Positions 29,976-40,574 of a DNA stretch of 48,017 nucleotides are shown piece by piece. The stretch covers positions 1-48,017 of the forward strand of contig SHWW01000006.1 of NCBI GenBank assembly GCA_009693635.1, in the 5' to 3' direction. The DNA comes from Flavobacteriaceae bacterium. Lineage in GTDB: Bacteria; Bacteroidota; Bacteroidia; Flavobacteriales; Flavobacteriaceae. The first letter of the stretch is position 1. Every line of letters begins with the position of its first letter. The notes below the pieces were generated by a model. The model saw only the letters and a list, made by a program, of their open reading frames with translations, searched no databases and was not told the origin of the DNA. The position numbers and the translations under genes were made by a program.

Positions 29976-31511
29976 CTACCCCAACCAACCATCACGATCC
30001 AAACTTCTGTATTGAATGGCTTCGGCAATATGGTAAGAAACTACGGTTTTCGCAGCTTCTAAATCGGCAATGGTACGCGCCACTTTAAGGATTCTGTCGT
30101 ACGCTCTTGCCGAAAGATTTAACCGCTCCATTGCTGTTTTTAATAACTGTTTTGACACTTCATCAAGCGCACAAAATTCTCTAATTTGCTTGGAACTCAT
30201 TTGAGCATTGTAATGCACTTTTTCCATTAATTCAAATCTTGCTGTTTGAATTTCACGAGCAGCAGTAACTCTTTTTCGAATATCAACGCTACATTCTGAT
30301 TTCCTATCGTCCGATAATTTTTCAAAAGGCACGGGTGTAACTTCAATATGAATGTCAATTCTATCTAATAAAGGTCCTGAAATCTTACTCAAATAGCGTT
30401 GCATTTCGTGAGGAGAAGATGTTTGTGGAGAATCTGGATCGTTGAAAAAACCACTCGGACTTGGATTCATACTTGCAACCAACATAAACGAGGAAGGATA
30501 AGTTACTGTGAACTTTGCTCTTGAAATAGTAACTTCTCTGTCTTCCAAAGGCTGACGCATTACTTCCAATACATCTCTTTTGAATTCTGGTAATTCATCT
30601 AAAAATAAAACGCCATTGTGCGCCATCGAAATTTCTCCAGGTTGGGGATAACTGCCGCCACCAACGAGGGCCACATTAGAAATCGTATGATGCGGGCTTC
30701 TAAAAGGTCGTTGGTTCATTAAACCTACTTCTTTCAATTTTCCTGCAACACTATGAATTTTGGTTGTTTCTAGTGCTTCACGCAATGTCATTGGAGGTAA
30801 AATACTTGGTAATCTTTTGGCAAGCATTGTTTTACCAGCTCCCGGAGGACCAATTAATATTATATTATGTCCGCCAGCAGCCGCAATTTCCATACATCTT
30901 TTGATGCTTTCTTGACCACGAACATCTGAAAAATCGAATTCTGGGAAATCTAAAGTTTTGTTAAATTCAGCTCGTGTGTCTATAATTGTAGGTTGTAAAG
31001 TGCCTTTTCCTTCAAAAAAATCGATAACTTCTTGCAAGTTTTCAACACCATAAACATCTAAACCACTAACTATTGCAGCTTCTTTTACGTTTTGAATTGG
31101 AAGAAAAAAACCTTTAAACCCTTCTTCTTTTGCCTTTATGGCAATAGGCAAAGAGCCTCGAATCGGTTGCAAACCACCATCAAGTGATAATTCCCCCATA
31201 ATTATATATTTGTCGGATTCTGTATTTTGAATTTGCGAGGAAGCTACTAAAATCCCAATTGCCAAAGTCAAATCATAGGCAGAGCCTTCTTTTCGCAAAT
31301 CGGCAGGTGCCATATTTATTGTGATTTTTTTGCCAGGCATGGCATAACCATTATTTTTCAAAGCAGCTGCAATACGATAACTGCTTTCTTTGATGGCATT
31401 ATCGGGCAAGCCAACAAGGTGGTAACCAATACCTTTGTCAATGTTGACTTCTACAGTTATTGTTGTGGCTTCAACGCCAAAAACGGCACTTCCGAAAATT
31501 TTTACTAACAT
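29976..31511 (-). CDS. comM: YifB/ComM-family Mg-chelatase-like AAA ATPase
   Basis: GVEATTITVEVNIDKGIGYHLVGLPDNAIKES; GPPGAGKTMLAKRLPSILPPM; FRSPHHTISNVALVGGG; LDRIDIHIEV. Confidence 0.94.
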   Translation of the reverse strand: MLVKIFGSAVFGVEATTITVEVNIDKGIGYHLVGLPDNAIKESSYRIAAALKNNGYAMPGKKITINMAPADLRKEGSAYDLTLAIGILVASSQIQNTESDKYIIMGELSLDGGLQPIRGSLPIAIKAKEEGFKGFFLPIQNVKEAAIVSGLDVYGVENLQEVIDFFEGKGTLQPTIIDTRAEFNKTLDFPEFDFSDVRGQESIKRCMEIAAAGGHNIILIGPPGAGKTMLAKRLPSILPPMTLREALETTKIHSVAGKLKEVGLMNQRPFRSPHHTISNVALVGGGSYPQPGEISMAHNGVLFLDELPEFKRDVLEVMRQPLEDREVTISRAKFTVTYPSSFMLVASMNPSPSGFFNDPDSPQTSSPHEMQRYLSKISGPLLDRIDIHIEVTPVPFEKLSDDRKSECSVDIRKRVTAAREIQTARFELMEKVHYNAQMSSKQIREFCALDEVSKQLLKTAMERLNLSARAYDRILKVARTIADLEAAKTVVSYHIAEAIQYRSLDRDGWLG

Positions 31512-31604
31512 GGCGTATACTTTATATTTTGTCTAAAGTACCACTATTTAATTAGAATATTGATTTAATTGATAATAATAAAATACAAATTAATTTAAAA
31601 TAAA

Positions 31605-31630
31605 AATCCCAACTGTTTAAAGTTGGGATT
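31605..31630 (-). terminator. Terminator downstream of the DsbD-like gene
   Basis: aatcccaact(31605-31614)/gtttaa(loop)/agttgggatt(31621-31630), perfect 10 bp stem; on the minus strand followed by TTTATTTTAAATT. Confidence 0.7.
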
Positions 31631-31634
31631 GCTA

Positions 31635-33647
31635 TTATTTTTTAAAATTTAAAACTCCTGATTTTAGCCACTCTTCATAGACTTTTACATCGGATGTATA
31701 ACTGATTGTTGGGGTTGTTGTATTCAAATTATATCCTTCTAAATCTATAATTACATACAAAGGTTGTGTGTTTGCTTTGTATTTAGAAATCATTAAATCA
31801 GTCCATTTATCGCCAATTGTTTCTAATAATTCTCCTGTTGTTGCCGATTTAAATTGTTGTTCTTTCGGCAATTCTCTTTTATCATCTACATATAATGAAA
31901 TCAAAACTACTTCGTTTTTTAAAATTGGTAAAATTGTAGGTTCTCCCCAAACTGTATTTTCCATTTTACGACAATTTACACACGCAAAACCTGTAAAATC
32001 AAGCATAATTGGTTTATTTACGGTTTTAGCATACGCCAATCCTTTATCATAATCATCAAAAACTACAATTCCGTGAGGCCCTGATTTTGCTCCTTCGGGT
32101 AAAATTACATTAGCATTTGAAGCTAAATTTTGTCCTATTCCAAAAGGACTTTCGCTATATTCTATTGGTGGTGGAAATGCGTTGATTAATTTTAATGGTG
32201 CGCCCCAAAGACCTGGAATTAAATATATTGTAAATGTCAAAACCAATAATCCCAATGATAATCTACCCACGGAAATGTGCGTCAATGGACTGTCGTTTGG
32301 CAAGGTGATTTTTCCAAATAAATAAAGTGCCAATGTTCCGAAAATTGCTATCCAAATGGAAAGGAAAACTTCGCGTTCCAATAAATGCAATTGTAAAACT
32401 AAATCGGCATTTGATAAAAATTTAAAAGCTAAAGCCAATTCTAAAAAGCCCAAAACTACTTTAACGGTATTCAACCACGAACCTGATTTTGGTAAGGAAT
32501 TCAACCAGCCAGGAAACATTGCAAACAACATAAATGGCAAGGCTAAAGCCAATGAAAAACCGAACATCCCAACAATTGGAGCAATTCCGCCTTTAGACGC
32601 TGCATCAACTAATAAGGTTCCTACAATTGGGCCTGTGCAAGAAAATGAAACAATAGCTAATGCTAATGCCATAAATAAAATCCCTACAACTCCTCCTCTA
32701 TCCGCTTGTTGATCAACTTTATTTGCCCAAGAATTAGGTAACATTATTTCAAATGCTCCTAAAAAAGAAGTTGCAAAAAACACTAACAAACCGAAGAAAA
32801 TAAGATTAAACCAGACATTTGTTGACAACGCATTCAGCGCATCTGCACCAAAAATCCAAGTGACTAAAAATCCTAAAACTACATAAATCAGTATAATTGA
32901 AATGCCATATACAATTGCATTCCTAATTCCTTGTGCTTTGGTTTTGCTTTGCTTGGTAAAAAAACTCACCGTCATTGGAATCATCGGAAAAACACAAGGC
33001 GTTAAAAGTGCTGCGAATCCTGAGAAAAAAGCAATTATAAAAATAGTAAAAAACCCTTTTTTAGGTTCTTCAATTGGTTTTTGAGGTACAAATTTTTCTG
33101 TTTTAACCTCTGTTTTTATGATTTCGGATGTAACATTATTGGATGAAGTATCAATCAAAATCGTGTCTTTTTTTAAAGGAAGTACTGCACTTAAAGCTAT
33201 TACGGGAATTTCAAATTTAAAGTTTTTGTTTAAGTTTATACAAACCTCTTTACACGCTTGATAATCAATTTTCAGTTTTATGCTTCTTGTTTTAGAATTT
33301 ACAATTTTAACTTTTTGAGTAAGAACTACTTTCTTTTCAAAGAAAATTTCATCTACTTCAAAAACAGGATTGTATTCTTTTCTGGTTTTACTTTCTTTCG
33401 TTTTTCCAACCAATTCATAATTTCCTGCGCTTTCCGCAAATTTTAATTCTAATGGAATTGGACCGCCGTCAGGAGTAAATTGGGAATATATGTGCCAGCC
33501 ATTGTCAATAGTTCCTTCAAGAACTAGATTAAATTCGGTTTCAGAAATTTTTTCTGTTTTAGATTTCCATTTCACAGGATTCAAAATTTGTCCTATTCCA
33601 TTGGTATAAACCAAAAAAGCAAAGAGTAAAAAAATTAATTTTTTCAT
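31635..33647 (-). CDS. DsbD-like thiol:disulfide interchange protein (cytochrome c biogenesis TM domain plus thioredoxin domain)
   Basis: N-terminal DsbD-alpha-like domain, multi-TM LLTPCVFPMIPMTVSFFTKQ, C-terminal LDFTGFACVNCRKMENTVW. Confidence 0.93.
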   Translation of the reverse strand: MKKLIFLLFAFLVYTNGIGQILNPVKWKSKTEKISETEFNLVLEGTIDNGWHIYSQFTPDGGPIPLELKFAESAGNYELVGKTKESKTRKEYNPVFEVDEIFFEKKVVLTQKVKIVNSKTRSIKLKIDYQACKEVCINLNKNFKFEIPVIALSAVLPLKKDTILIDTSSNNVTSEIIKTEVKTEKFVPQKPIEEPKKGFFTIFIIAFFSGFAALLTPCVFPMIPMTVSFFTKQSKTKAQGIRNAIVYGISIILIYVVLGFLVTWIFGADALNALSTNVWFNLIFFGLLVFFATSFLGAFEIMLPNSWANKVDQQADRGGVVGILFMALALAIVSFSCTGPIVGTLLVDAASKGGIAPIVGMFGFSLALALPFMLFAMFPGWLNSLPKSGSWLNTVKVVLGFLELALAFKFLSNADLVLQLHLLEREVFLSIWIAIFGTLALYLFGKITLPNDSPLTHISVGRLSLGLLVLTFTIYLIPGLWGAPLKLINAFPPPIEYSESPFGIGQNLASNANVILPEGAKSGPHGIVVFDDYDKGLAYAKTVNKPIMLDFTGFACVNCRKMENTVWGEPTILPILKNEVVLISLYVDDKRELPKEQQFKSATTGELLETIGDKWTDLMISKYKANTQPLYVIIDLEGYNLNTTTPTISYTSDVKVYEEWLKSGVLNFKK

Positions 33648-34957
33648 TATAATAGGGCTATTTGTAAACTATTTTTTGTTGTTTTTTCAATTTTAAATCG
33701 CTCGTCTTGTCGGATTCCAACAACCCAAATAATTTTATTATCTGAATATAAAATCCAAGTATTTTCTTTTTGCAAAAGCGATAATTTCTCATCTTTGAAA
33801 AGTTTGCTCACTTTTTTCGATTTTCCATTCATTCCAAAAGACTGAAAAATGGCACCTTTTTCAAATCTTTTCAATACCAAAGGATATTTTAATTTATCAA
33901 TGTCCACAAATATAACGGATTTATCAGTATTTGGATTGTAATCTTTGGTACAAAACGAAAGTTTTATAGGAAGATTAACTTCTTTTTGATTTTCATCAAT
34001 GAAATATTCTTCTGTTGCATCAATTTTATTAATTGGACTTAAAATCAAAAAATGGCGGTCTTTTAAAAGTCTAAATTCACCCGAAAAAATCTGTTTTCCT
34101 GATTGTGAAGTTACCAAATCATAAATATCATCCCAAGCAGAAAACCGAAATTCTTTAAGCCATTGGTACAAATACAATTTATAATTAGGAAATTTCGTGA
34201 GTTTTTCAATGTCAAAATGAATCTCATCTTCAATTTCTGTTGCCACTTGCTTATAAATCATAATTTTAGCATCTTCAACCATTGATTGTGCTTCTTTCAA
34301 ATATTTTTGAGTGTTTTGAAATGAAGTTAAAAAATTTGTATTCAATTCTTTTAAGATTGTAACCAAATCGTGACGTATTTTGTTACGTAAATATTTATCC
34401 GAAGCATTACTGCAGTCTTCGCGCCACAGAACGGCATTTGCGGAAGCATAATTTGAAATTTCATCACGACTAAAAGCCAATAAAGGACGAATTACCGACT
34501 TATTTTTATCGGGAATTCCTGTAAAACCAACCAAACCTGAGCCTCTAACAAGGTGAATTAAAAATGTTTCAATGTTATCATCGGCATGATGACCTGTTAT
34601 GATATAATCGTAATTATGGGTTTTAAGCAATTCATAAAACCAATTGTATCTCAATTCGCGAGCTGCAACTTGAGTGGAAAGTTTATAATAATTAGCAAAA
34701 GATTGGGTGTCAAATTGGGTTATAAAAACGGGAATGGCATTTGCGTCAGCATAATTTTGAACAAATAATTGGTCTTCAAAACTCTCCATTCCACGCAATT
34801 GAAAATTACAATGTGCTAAAGCGATTTGGAAATTTAACAACTTAAATAAATGAGCCATTACCATACTGTCCAGCCCACCACTTGTTGCCAATAGTAGCTT
34901 TTTCCCAGATAAAAAGGAAAAATTATTGGTAAGATGGGATTGGAATTTTTCAATCAT
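33647..34957 (-). CDS. tilS: tRNA(Ile)-lysidine synthase
   Basis: LLLATSGGLDSMVMAHLF; TGHHADDNIETFLIHLVRGSGLVGFTGIP; REDCSNASDKYLRNKIRHDLV; TAATG overlap with the DsbD-like start. Confidence 0.95.
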   Translation of the reverse strand: MIEKFQSHLTNNFSFLSGKKLLLATSGGLDSMVMAHLFKLLNFQIALAHCNFQLRGMESFEDQLFVQNYADANAIPVFITQFDTQSFANYYKLSTQVAARELRYNWFYELLKTHNYDYIITGHHADDNIETFLIHLVRGSGLVGFTGIPDKNKSVIRPLLAFSRDEISNYASANAVLWREDCSNASDKYLRNKIRHDLVTILKELNTNFLTSFQNTQKYLKEAQSMVEDAKIMIYKQVATEIEDEIHFDIEKLTKFPNYKLYLYQWLKEFRFSAWDDIYDLVTSQSGKQIFSGEFRLLKDRHFLILSPINKIDATEEYFIDENQKEVNLPIKLSFCTKDYNPNTDKSVIFVDIDKLKYPLVLKRFEKGAIFQSFGMNGKSKKVSKLFKDEKLSLLQKENTWILYSDNKIIWVVGIRQDERFKIEKTTKNSLQIALL

Positions 34958-35003
34958 AGTCAAAAATAGTTATTTTAAACAGAGTAATAAGGTAAATTTA
35001 AAA

Positions 35004-36293
35004 CTAATTACAATTCAATACATTTAACATCGCACTGGCTTTCAATAGACATTCTTCATATTCCGATTCAGGATTTGATTGAGCTGTTATAGCACTTCCA
35101 ACAGAAAATGAAACGTAATTATTTTTACTATTATATAAAATACTACGAATAACTACATTAAAATCGAAATCGCCATTAGGAGTAAAATACCCAACACTTC
35201 CACTATACAAACCGCGTTTTGTTTCCTCTAATTCCTCAATGATATTCATTGCTGAAATTTTAGGTGCTCCAGTCATACTTCCCATTGGAAATGAATTCTT
35301 AATAACATCTATTTCAGAATATTGAGAATCAATAATTGAAGTAATAGTTGATATCATTTGATGTACTTGCAAGAAGGAATAAATACCGCATAATTCTTCT
35401 ACTTCAACCGATCCTTTTTTAGCAGTTCGTGACAAATCATTTCTTACTAAATCGGTGATCATGATATTCTCAGAGCGTTCTTTAGGATCAGAGGCTAAAT
35501 TATTCCTAGATATTGTATCTTGATCATTACTTAAATAACGCTTTGAAGTGCCTTTAATTGGTTGAGAAATGATCTTATTACTTTCTTTTTTCAAATACCG
35601 TTCTGGAGTTGCAGAAATCAAAAAAATAGTATTGTTTTTAAAAAAAGCTGCAAATGGGGGCTTCGAAATGTCATTCAATAAAAAGAACTTATCGATTGGA
35701 TTTATTGTGGTTTCTGCATAAAATTCCATACAAAAATTGGCTTCATATATATCGCCTTTGTTAATATATTCGATTATTTTAGAAACTTTTTCTAGGTACA
35801 AATCTTTAGGAATACGTTGTTGAATTTCAATTGTATTTAAATTTTCTAAAGGAGAAACTGAGTTGATAATAATAAAATCAAAATCCTCCTCAACTTCATC
35901 ATCACAAAGATGTAGATATTTAATTTCAAGTTGATTATTTTTCAATAAAAACAATTTCTTAGGTTGAAAAAAAAACAAATCTGGGAATTGCAATCCGTCA
36001 AAATTCGCAGAATTTAATTCTTCGGTATCGTTTTTTAAATCGTAGGATAAATAGCCAAAAATCCAATCTTTCGATTTTTGTTGATATTGCTTTAAATCTT
36101 CAAAAGCATTGTGATAATCTGTTGTTATTGAGGTAAACGCATTAACAGCAAGAATACAATCGTAATTTGAATATTTCTGAGGATAGTCATTACTATCTAA
36201 AAAAACTACTTCACGGAACTGTTGAGCCCAAGATAAAAGTTGCGATTTAAACAATGTAGAATTAGAAATTTCCTTGTAAATTGAGGTTCTCAA
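35004..36293 (-). CDS. pabB: Chorismate-binding anthranilate synthase component I family, probable aminodeoxychorismate synthase component I
   Basis: GDIYEANFCMEFYAET; SATPERYLKK; QPIKGTSKRY; ENIMITDLVRNDLSRTAKKGSVEVEELCGIYSFLQVHQMIST; FPMGSMTGAPKISAM. Confidence 0.85.
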   Translation of the reverse strand: MRTSIYKEISNSTLFKSQLLSWAQQFREVVFLDSNDYPQKYSNYDCILAVNAFTSITTDYHNAFEDLKQYQQKSKDWIFGYLSYDLKNDTEELNSANFDGLQFPDLFFFQPKKLFLLKNNQLEIKYLHLCDDEVEEDFDFIIINSVSPLENLNTIEIQQRIPKDLYLEKVSKIIEYINKGDIYEANFCMEFYAETTINPIDKFFLLNDISKPPFAAFFKNNTIFLISATPERYLKKESNKIISQPIKGTSKRYLSNDQDTISRNNLASDPKERSENIMITDLVRNDLSRTAKKGSVEVEELCGIYSFLQVHQMISTITSIIDSQYSEIDVIKNSFPMGSMTGAPKISAMNIIEELEETKRGLYSGSVGYFTPNGDFDFNVVIRSILYNSKNNYVSFSVGSAITAQSNPESEYEECLLKASAMLNVLNCN

Positions 36294-36365
36294 ATTATAA
36301 TTTTATAATTACAAAAATAGGTAAATTATATCATTCAAAATTAGAATATTTGTTTAATATTGGAC

Positions 36366-36397
36366 AAAAAAAAGCTCCGAATCACTTCGAAGCTTTT
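36366..36397 (-). terminator. Terminator downstream of tRNA-His
   Basis: Minus strand AAAAGCTTCGAA-GTGA-TTCGGAGCTTTT followed by TTTT; 12 bp stem, one G-U. Confidence 0.8.
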
Positions 36398-36406
36398 GCG
36401 TTTTTG

Positions 36407-36481
36407 GGTGGCTGACCGGGTTCGAACCGGCGACCCTCGGCACCACAAACCAATACTCTAACCAGCTGAGCTACAACCACC
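36407..36481 (-). tRNA. tRNA-His (anticodon GTG)
   Basis: Minus strand GGTGGTTGTAGCTCAGCTGGTTAGAGTATTGGTTTGTGGTGCCGAGGGTCGCCGGTTCGAACCCGGTCAGCCACC; anticodon loop TTGTGGT; G-1 opposite discriminator C73; 3' CCA not encoded. Confidence 0.95.
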
Positions 36482-36543
36482 ATTTTTAACGAGTGCAAAT
36501 ATATGTCAAAAGTTTTTGTTTTGCAAAGGGAAAAAATAAATAA

Positions 36544-37260
36544 TTATATCAAATCTCCTAAGCTATTGACTGCCAAATACCTTTCTACGGTAAATCCTTC
36601 GGCATTTTCAGTTCCTATTAATCGTCCTAATTCTCGGGAACGATTATGAATACTTTCCAAGAAGTTCTTTGTTGCAATTGGAGTTTCTGGTTCTTCTGAA
36701 TTTGGATTGAAAAACTGAGAACTATATGCCAAAATTGAAGCTTCTTTTTTATCTATAAAGCCTGTGATATCTATAACAAAATCAGGTTCAATATTTTTCC
36801 ATTGAATATAATGATATACTAATTTTGGTCGCCAAGACACTTGTTTAATACCATCTAATGAAGTTTCAATTTTTACTAATCCTGATAAAAAACAAGCATC
36901 AGAAACTAATTTACTTCCTCTTTCGTGATCAATATGACGGTCATCAATTGCATTACATAAAACTATTTCTGGCTTATATTTTCTAATGATTTGAATAATT
37001 TGCAACCGATGACTTTCATCGTTTATAAAAAAACCATCACGCATATCCAGGTTTTCTCTAATGGATATGTCTAGAATTTTTGCAGCAGCCTCAGATTCTC
37101 TATTCCTAATTTCAACAGAACCACGAGTTCCTAATTCCCCTCGTGTCAAATCGATAATTCCAACTTTCCTCCCCAAGGAAATTTCTTTAGCAATAGTTCC
37201 TGAACATCCTAATTCTACATCGTCGGGATGTGCACCAAATGCAAGTATATCTAATTTCAT
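36544..37260 (-). CDS. bshB1: Bacillithiol biosynthesis deacetylase BshB1
   Basis: MKLDILAFGAHPDDVELGCSGTIAKEISLGRKVGIIDLTRGELGTRG; CNAIDDRHIDHERGSKLVSDACFLSGL. Confidence 0.94.
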   Translation of the reverse strand: MKLDILAFGAHPDDVELGCSGTIAKEISLGRKVGIIDLTRGELGTRGSVEIRNRESEAAAKILDISIRENLDMRDGFFINDESHRLQIIQIIRKYKPEIVLCNAIDDRHIDHERGSKLVSDACFLSGLVKIETSLDGIKQVSWRPKLVYHYIQWKNIEPDFVIDITGFIDKKEASILAYSSQFFNPNSEEPETPIATKNFLESIHNRSRELGRLIGTENAEGFTVERYLAVNSLGDLI

Positions 37261-38321
37261 AGTATTATATTTTTCATTGTCATTGCTTTATTCTCTGTTT
37301 CTTGCCATTCATTTTCAGGATTGCTATCTTTTGTAATTCCACACCCTATATATGAATGAGCCTGTATTTTATCAAATTCTAATCGAATTTGCATACATCT
37401 TAAATTCACAAATAAATCCGTTTCTAAATTTTCATTTTTGTTTATTTCCCCTAAGAACCCGGCATAAAAACTTCTATTATATCCTTCATTTTCAATAATA
37501 AAATCTATAGCACTTTTTTTTGGAAAACCACAAACTGCCGGAGTTGGATGCAACAGTAAAACTAATTGTTTTAAAGTGGCTTCTTCATTAATCCTTCCTT
37601 TAATATCCGTTTTCAAATGTAGTAAATTTCCAGCTTTCAAAGTATAAGGCGATGTGATTTCAACAGCAGATGTCAGATTTTTTATTGTTTCCAATATATA
37701 ATCAGTAACAAATTGTTGTTCAACCTGCTCTTTATTTCCCCAAACCACATCCTTATTATATTGAAATAACTGAGTTCCTGCGAGGGCTACGGTATGAAAT
37801 TCTTTACCAATTACTTTAAGGAACCTTTCTGGAGTTGCTCCCATCCACAAACCAATTTTAGGATGAAACCAGCAATACGTATAGACTGTAGGATAGAAAT
37901 TTACTAATTCTTCAAATAGTGAAACTAAGTCGAAATTTGGCAAATTAATTATTTCCTCTCGAGATAAAACAACTTTATTAAAACTTCCATTCTCAATTGC
38001 ACAAATAGCTTTTTTAACCAAATTTTCAAAATTATTTTTAGCTAATTCATCTGTAAAAGTATCGTATTTTGGATTTTTAATTATGGGATTTGAAGTAAAT
38101 TCAATTTCAATTAATTCCGATTCACGCTCTGAAATCAGAACAACCTGTTTGGCATCAAATGGAGCAAAAACAAAACCTTTTTCGTTGAAATTATTTGTTA
38201 AATACAACTGATTATTTTTTTGAAAAAGTCCCGATAATTTATCAATATTGGGTTTGCTATAAATCACAAACGGTAAGTTTTGTTGAAATTGTTGTTTTAC
38301 TTTTATAAAAAAATCAATCAT
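37257..38321 (-). CDS. Isochorismate synthase
   Basis: FNKVVLSREEIINL; GLWMGATPERFLKV; TVALAGTQ; LVLLLHPTPAVCGFPKKSAIDFI; YNRSFYAGFLGEIN; SYIGCGITKDSNPENEWQETENKAMTM. Confidence 0.93.
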   Translation of the reverse strand: MIDFFIKVKQQFQQNLPFVIYSKPNIDKLSGLFQKNNQLYLTNNFNEKGFVFAPFDAKQVVLISERESELIEIEFTSNPIIKNPKYDTFTDELAKNNFENLVKKAICAIENGSFNKVVLSREEIINLPNFDLVSLFEELVNFYPTVYTYCWFHPKIGLWMGATPERFLKVIGKEFHTVALAGTQLFQYNKDVVWGNKEQVEQQFVTDYILETIKNLTSAVEITSPYTLKAGNLLHLKTDIKGRINEEATLKQLVLLLHPTPAVCGFPKKSAIDFIIENEGYNRSFYAGFLGEINKNENLETDLFVNLRCMQIRLEFDKIQAHSYIGCGITKDSNPENEWQETENKAMTMKNIIL

Positions 38322-38357
38322 AATTTCATTTTATGAGTTTAAAAGACATTTAAATTA

Positions 38358-38786
38358 CTACTTCTTTTTTATTTGCAAAACCATATTGGTCAATTTACAA
38401 AGCGAAATTAACTCACCTTCTTCATCAGTAATTTTAATTTCCCATAAATGCAAACTACGTCCTTTATGAATGATTTTTGCAGTTCCAAAGACAATTCCTT
38501 CTTTTTTACTTCTCAAATGATTGGCTGAAATTTCAATGCCACGAATTTCACTTTCTTCAGGATTTACTAATAACATTGAAGCAGCACTTCCCACACTTTC
38601 TGCCAAAGCAACTGATGCGCCTCCATGCAACAAACCCGTGGGTTGATGAATTCTAGGATTTACAAGCATTTTGGCAACTAAAAAGTCTGCACCAGCATCT
38701 ATAAATTCAATTTCTAATGTTTCCATCAAAGTATTTTTTGAAAATGCGTTACACATTGAAATTATATTCTCTTTATCGAAAGCCAT
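38358..38786 (-). CDS. PaaI-family hotdog thioesterase (possible DHNA-CoA thioesterase)
   Basis: NPRIHQPTGLLHGGASVALAESVGSAASMLL; next to isochorismate synthase on the same strand. Confidence 0.9.
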   Translation of the reverse strand: MAFDKENIISMCNAFSKNTLMETLEIEFIDAGADFLVAKMLVNPRIHQPTGLLHGGASVALAESVGSAASMLLVNPEESEIRGIEISANHLRSKKEGIVFGTAKIIHKGRSLHLWEIKITDEEGELISLCKLTNMVLQIKKK

Positions 38787-38965
38787 TTTTTTTTGATGTA
38801 AAAATAAGACATTATAAGGATAGTTTAAAATTTATTAAGATTTTAGTAAACTAATGCAAATTGGCAAACTAAATTCAATACTTTTTCGTTATCCATTAAC
38901 AATATAATAGTTCAGGTATTTATAATTATCAAATTAATACCTATTTTTACAAAAAATCAGTAGCA

Positions 38966-40519
38966 ATGCGTAATACAATTTATATTCTTTTTATCGGAAT
39001 TTTAATTTCAATGTCATCGTGTAGAAAAGATTTCGTATTTGAACCAAGCTCTGGAAATTTAGGCTTTTCAAAAGATACTGTTTTCTTAGATACTGTTTTT
39101 ACCAACATAGGATCAAGCACTTACACATTAAAAGTATACAATAAAAGTAATACCGATATATTAATTCCTAAAATCCAATTAGGAAAAGGAGCCGCATCAA
39201 AATACAGAATGACTATTGATGGAATGCGAGGCGAAAACGGAAAAATATTTAAAAACGTAGAGCTTTTAGCTAAGGACAGTATGTATGTTTTTATCGAAAC
39301 TACAGCAGAAATTACCGATGCAAATCCTACTGACTTTTTATATATCGATCAAATTCAATTTGATTCTGGTAGTAAACAACAAAATGTTGAATTGGTAACT
39401 TTAATTCAAGATGCGGTATTTTTATACCCACAAAAATACGTTGATGCCACAACTGGGGGAGTAACTTATGAATCATTGCCTTTCGGTGAAGATCAAATTT
39501 ATGGTTTCGTTTTAAACCATAATGACCACAATGATGAATACCATTGGACAAATGCAAAGCCTTACGTAATCTATGGTTATGCAGGAATTTCGAGTGGCGA
39601 AACACTTAATATTGATCCAGGAGCGCGAATACATTTTCATGCGAATTCAGGGATTATTGTTGGAAATGGTGGCTCATTAAAAGTAAATGGACAAGTTTCT
39701 ACAACTGCTGCTTTAGAAAAAGAAGTGATTTTTGAAGGCGATCGATTAGAACCTGGTTTTTCAGATGTTCCAGGACAATGGGGGTTAATTTGGCTGAGCC
39801 AAGGAAGTGTGAATAATCAAATTAATCATCTAACTTTAAAAAATGCAACTGTAGGAATTTTTGTGGGAGATGTTCAAAATGCTGCAAACACAACATTGAA
39901 AATTGATAATTCTCAAATATATAACTGTTCAAATGTTGGGATATTTGCAAGAACTGCAAAAATTGAAGGATACAATCTAGTTATTAATTCTGCAGGTCAG
40001 GCAAGTATTGCTTGCACTGAAGGTGGTTCCTATCTTTTCAAACATTGTACATTCAATAACAACTGGCAAAGTTCAAAACAAGTAGCAGTATTAATTAGCA
40101 ATTATAAGAAAGTGGGAGAAATTATTACTCCAATTGCACTGATTCAAGCAGAATTTGATAATTGTATTATTTATGGTTCCAATCAGGTTGAAATGATTTT
40201 GGATAAAAAGGAGGGTGCTCTTTTTAATTATAAATTTAATAGTTGCTTGTTGAAATTTAATAATGTGTCCAATCAGTTTACAAATAATCCTTTGTATTTT
40301 TTTGATACTGACGTAGCGCATTATTCGAATATTGTCAGAAATCAAGATCCAAAATTTTTGAACACTAATAAAAATAAACTAAATATTGATCTTACTTCTG
40401 CTGCTTTCGCAAAAGGAAATTCAACTTATTTAATAGCGAATGATATTTTAGGGATTCCAAGAACTTTACCACCTGATTTGGGAGCTTATAAAAATGCACC
40501 ATTTCCAGTAATTCCTTAA
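38966..40519 (+). CDS. Lipoprotein with parallel beta-helix-like (right-handed) repeat domain
   Basis: Lipobox SMSSCRKD; HFHANSGIIVGNGGSLKVNGQVSTTAALEKEVIFEGD...NATVGIFVGDVQNAANTTLKIDNSQIYNCSNVGIFARTAKIEGYNLVI. Confidence 0.8.
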   Translation: MRNTIYILFIGILISMSSCRKDFVFEPSSGNLGFSKDTVFLDTVFTNIGSSTYTLKVYNKSNTDILIPKIQLGKGAASKYRMTIDGMRGENGKIFKNVELLAKDSMYVFIETTAEITDANPTDFLYIDQIQFDSGSKQQNVELVTLIQDAVFLYPQKYVDATTGGVTYESLPFGEDQIYGFVLNHNDHNDEYHWTNAKPYVIYGYAGISSGETLNIDPGARIHFHANSGIIVGNGGSLKVNGQVSTTAALEKEVIFEGDRLEPGFSDVPGQWGLIWLSQGSVNNQINHLTLKNATVGIFVGDVQNAANTTLKIDNSQIYNCSNVGIFARTAKIEGYNLVINSAGQASIACTEGGSYLFKHCTFNNNWQSSKQVAVLISNYKKVGEIITPIALIQAEFDNCIIYGSNQVEMILDKKEGALFNYKFNSCLLKFNNVSNQFTNNPLYFFDTDVAHYSNIVRNQDPKFLNTNKNKLNIDLTSAAFAKGNSTYLIANDILGIPRTLPPDLGAYKNAPFPVIP

Positions 40520-40574
40520 TTTTATTTTTATTAAAAACAAAAAAACAATTCTTTATTTTTTCTAGAAGCAACAG

